In this document: positions 6,753 through 6,814 of the stretch, one piece after another | Layout: every line of letters begins with the position of its first letter | How positions within the stretch are numbered: position 1 is the stretch's first letter | Source: Ruminococcaceae bacterium UBA5423 | GTDB lineage: Bacteria; Bacillota; Clostridia; Oscillospirales; Acutalibacteraceae | Length of the DNA: 6,814 nt | NCBI GenBank assembly: GCA_002409375.1 | Contig: DHNF01000124.1 | Location: 1 to 6,814 of the forward strand | Direction of reading: 5' to 3' | Program-made: the position numbers and the translations under genes | Notes under the pieces: generated by a model | Told to the model about the DNA's origin: nothing | The model's database searches: none | Seen by the model: the letters and a program-made list of their open reading frames with translations, nothing else

Positions 6753-6814
6753 TTTTACGGTACAAGCAAATCAATCCAATTGAAGCAATAAATTGATTTG
6801 CTTGTACCGTAAAA
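6753..6814. repeat. Perfect 23-bp inverted repeat reaching the window edge
   Basis: The left arm at 6753-6775 (beginning TTTTACGGTACAAGC) is exactly complementary to the right arm at 6792-6814 (ending GCTTGTACCGTAAAA), with a 16-nt spacer. The arms show no mismatch, and the repeat may extend further because the window stops at the arm's last base. T6752 would pair if the next base is A. Neither strand has a U-tract after the stem, so it is not a standard terminator. Candidates are a dispersed palindromic element or MITE, a protein-binding or mRNA-protecting palindrome between two permease genes, or an assembly fold-back artefact at a contig end. Confidence 0.85.

Noticed and set aside
6741..6797. 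A possible promoter for the permease within the inverted repeat (TTGATT followed by A/T-rich sequence on the minus strand).
   Set aside because: No acceptable -10 box occurs at 16-18 nt from the TTGATT, so I do not call a promoter.
6753..6814. Inverted repeat read as a CRISPR repeat or insertion-sequence end.
   Set aside because: There is only one repeat pair, no spacer series, no transposase and no visible target-site duplication in the window.

Overview
The window holds five genes, all read on the minus strand, so the order of transcription runs from right to left. It looks like the middle of a carbohydrate-uptake operon from an anaerobic member of the Clostridia (Oscillospirales-like gut, rumen or digester bacteria). 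That placement is an inference. It rests on strong AGGAGG-type ribosome binding sites, Gram-positive style lipoproteins, middling GC content by eye, and the permease then solute-binding-protein order of LplB/YtcP/LipO-type transporters. No marker gene fixes the taxon.

Right edge to left edge: (1) 6688-6814 is non-coding and carries two large hairpins, one a perfect 23-bp inverted repeat that runs to the last base. (2) 5680-6672 encodes a MalG/YtcP-type ABC sugar permease. (3) 4375-5646 encodes an extracellular sugar-binding lipoprotein. (4) 2654-4351 encodes a DUF4838 protein with no export signal. (5) 802-2673 encodes a second DUF4838 protein, this one a lipoprotein on a Ser/Thr/Gly-rich tether; its start overlaps the previous gene by 20 bp. 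(6) A GC-rich hairpin at 744-774 may be a terminator or attenuator. (7) 1-694 is the first 231 codons of a DUF5107 protein that continues past the left edge. It was found by translating the edge directly.

A working model (inference) is a small glycan-utilisation locus. The lipid-anchored DUF4838 protein would act on or bind a glycan at the cell surface. The binding protein and permeases would import the product, with a second permease and an ATPase encoded elsewhere. The cytoplasmic DUF4838 paralogue and the DUF5107 protein would continue processing inside. The substrate cannot be read from the sequence. The most notable feature is the pair of adjacent, overlapping DUF4838 paralogues that appear to be sent to different compartments. 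Their families have domains resembling parts of glycoside hydrolases, but I know of no function that can be assigned to them with confidence.
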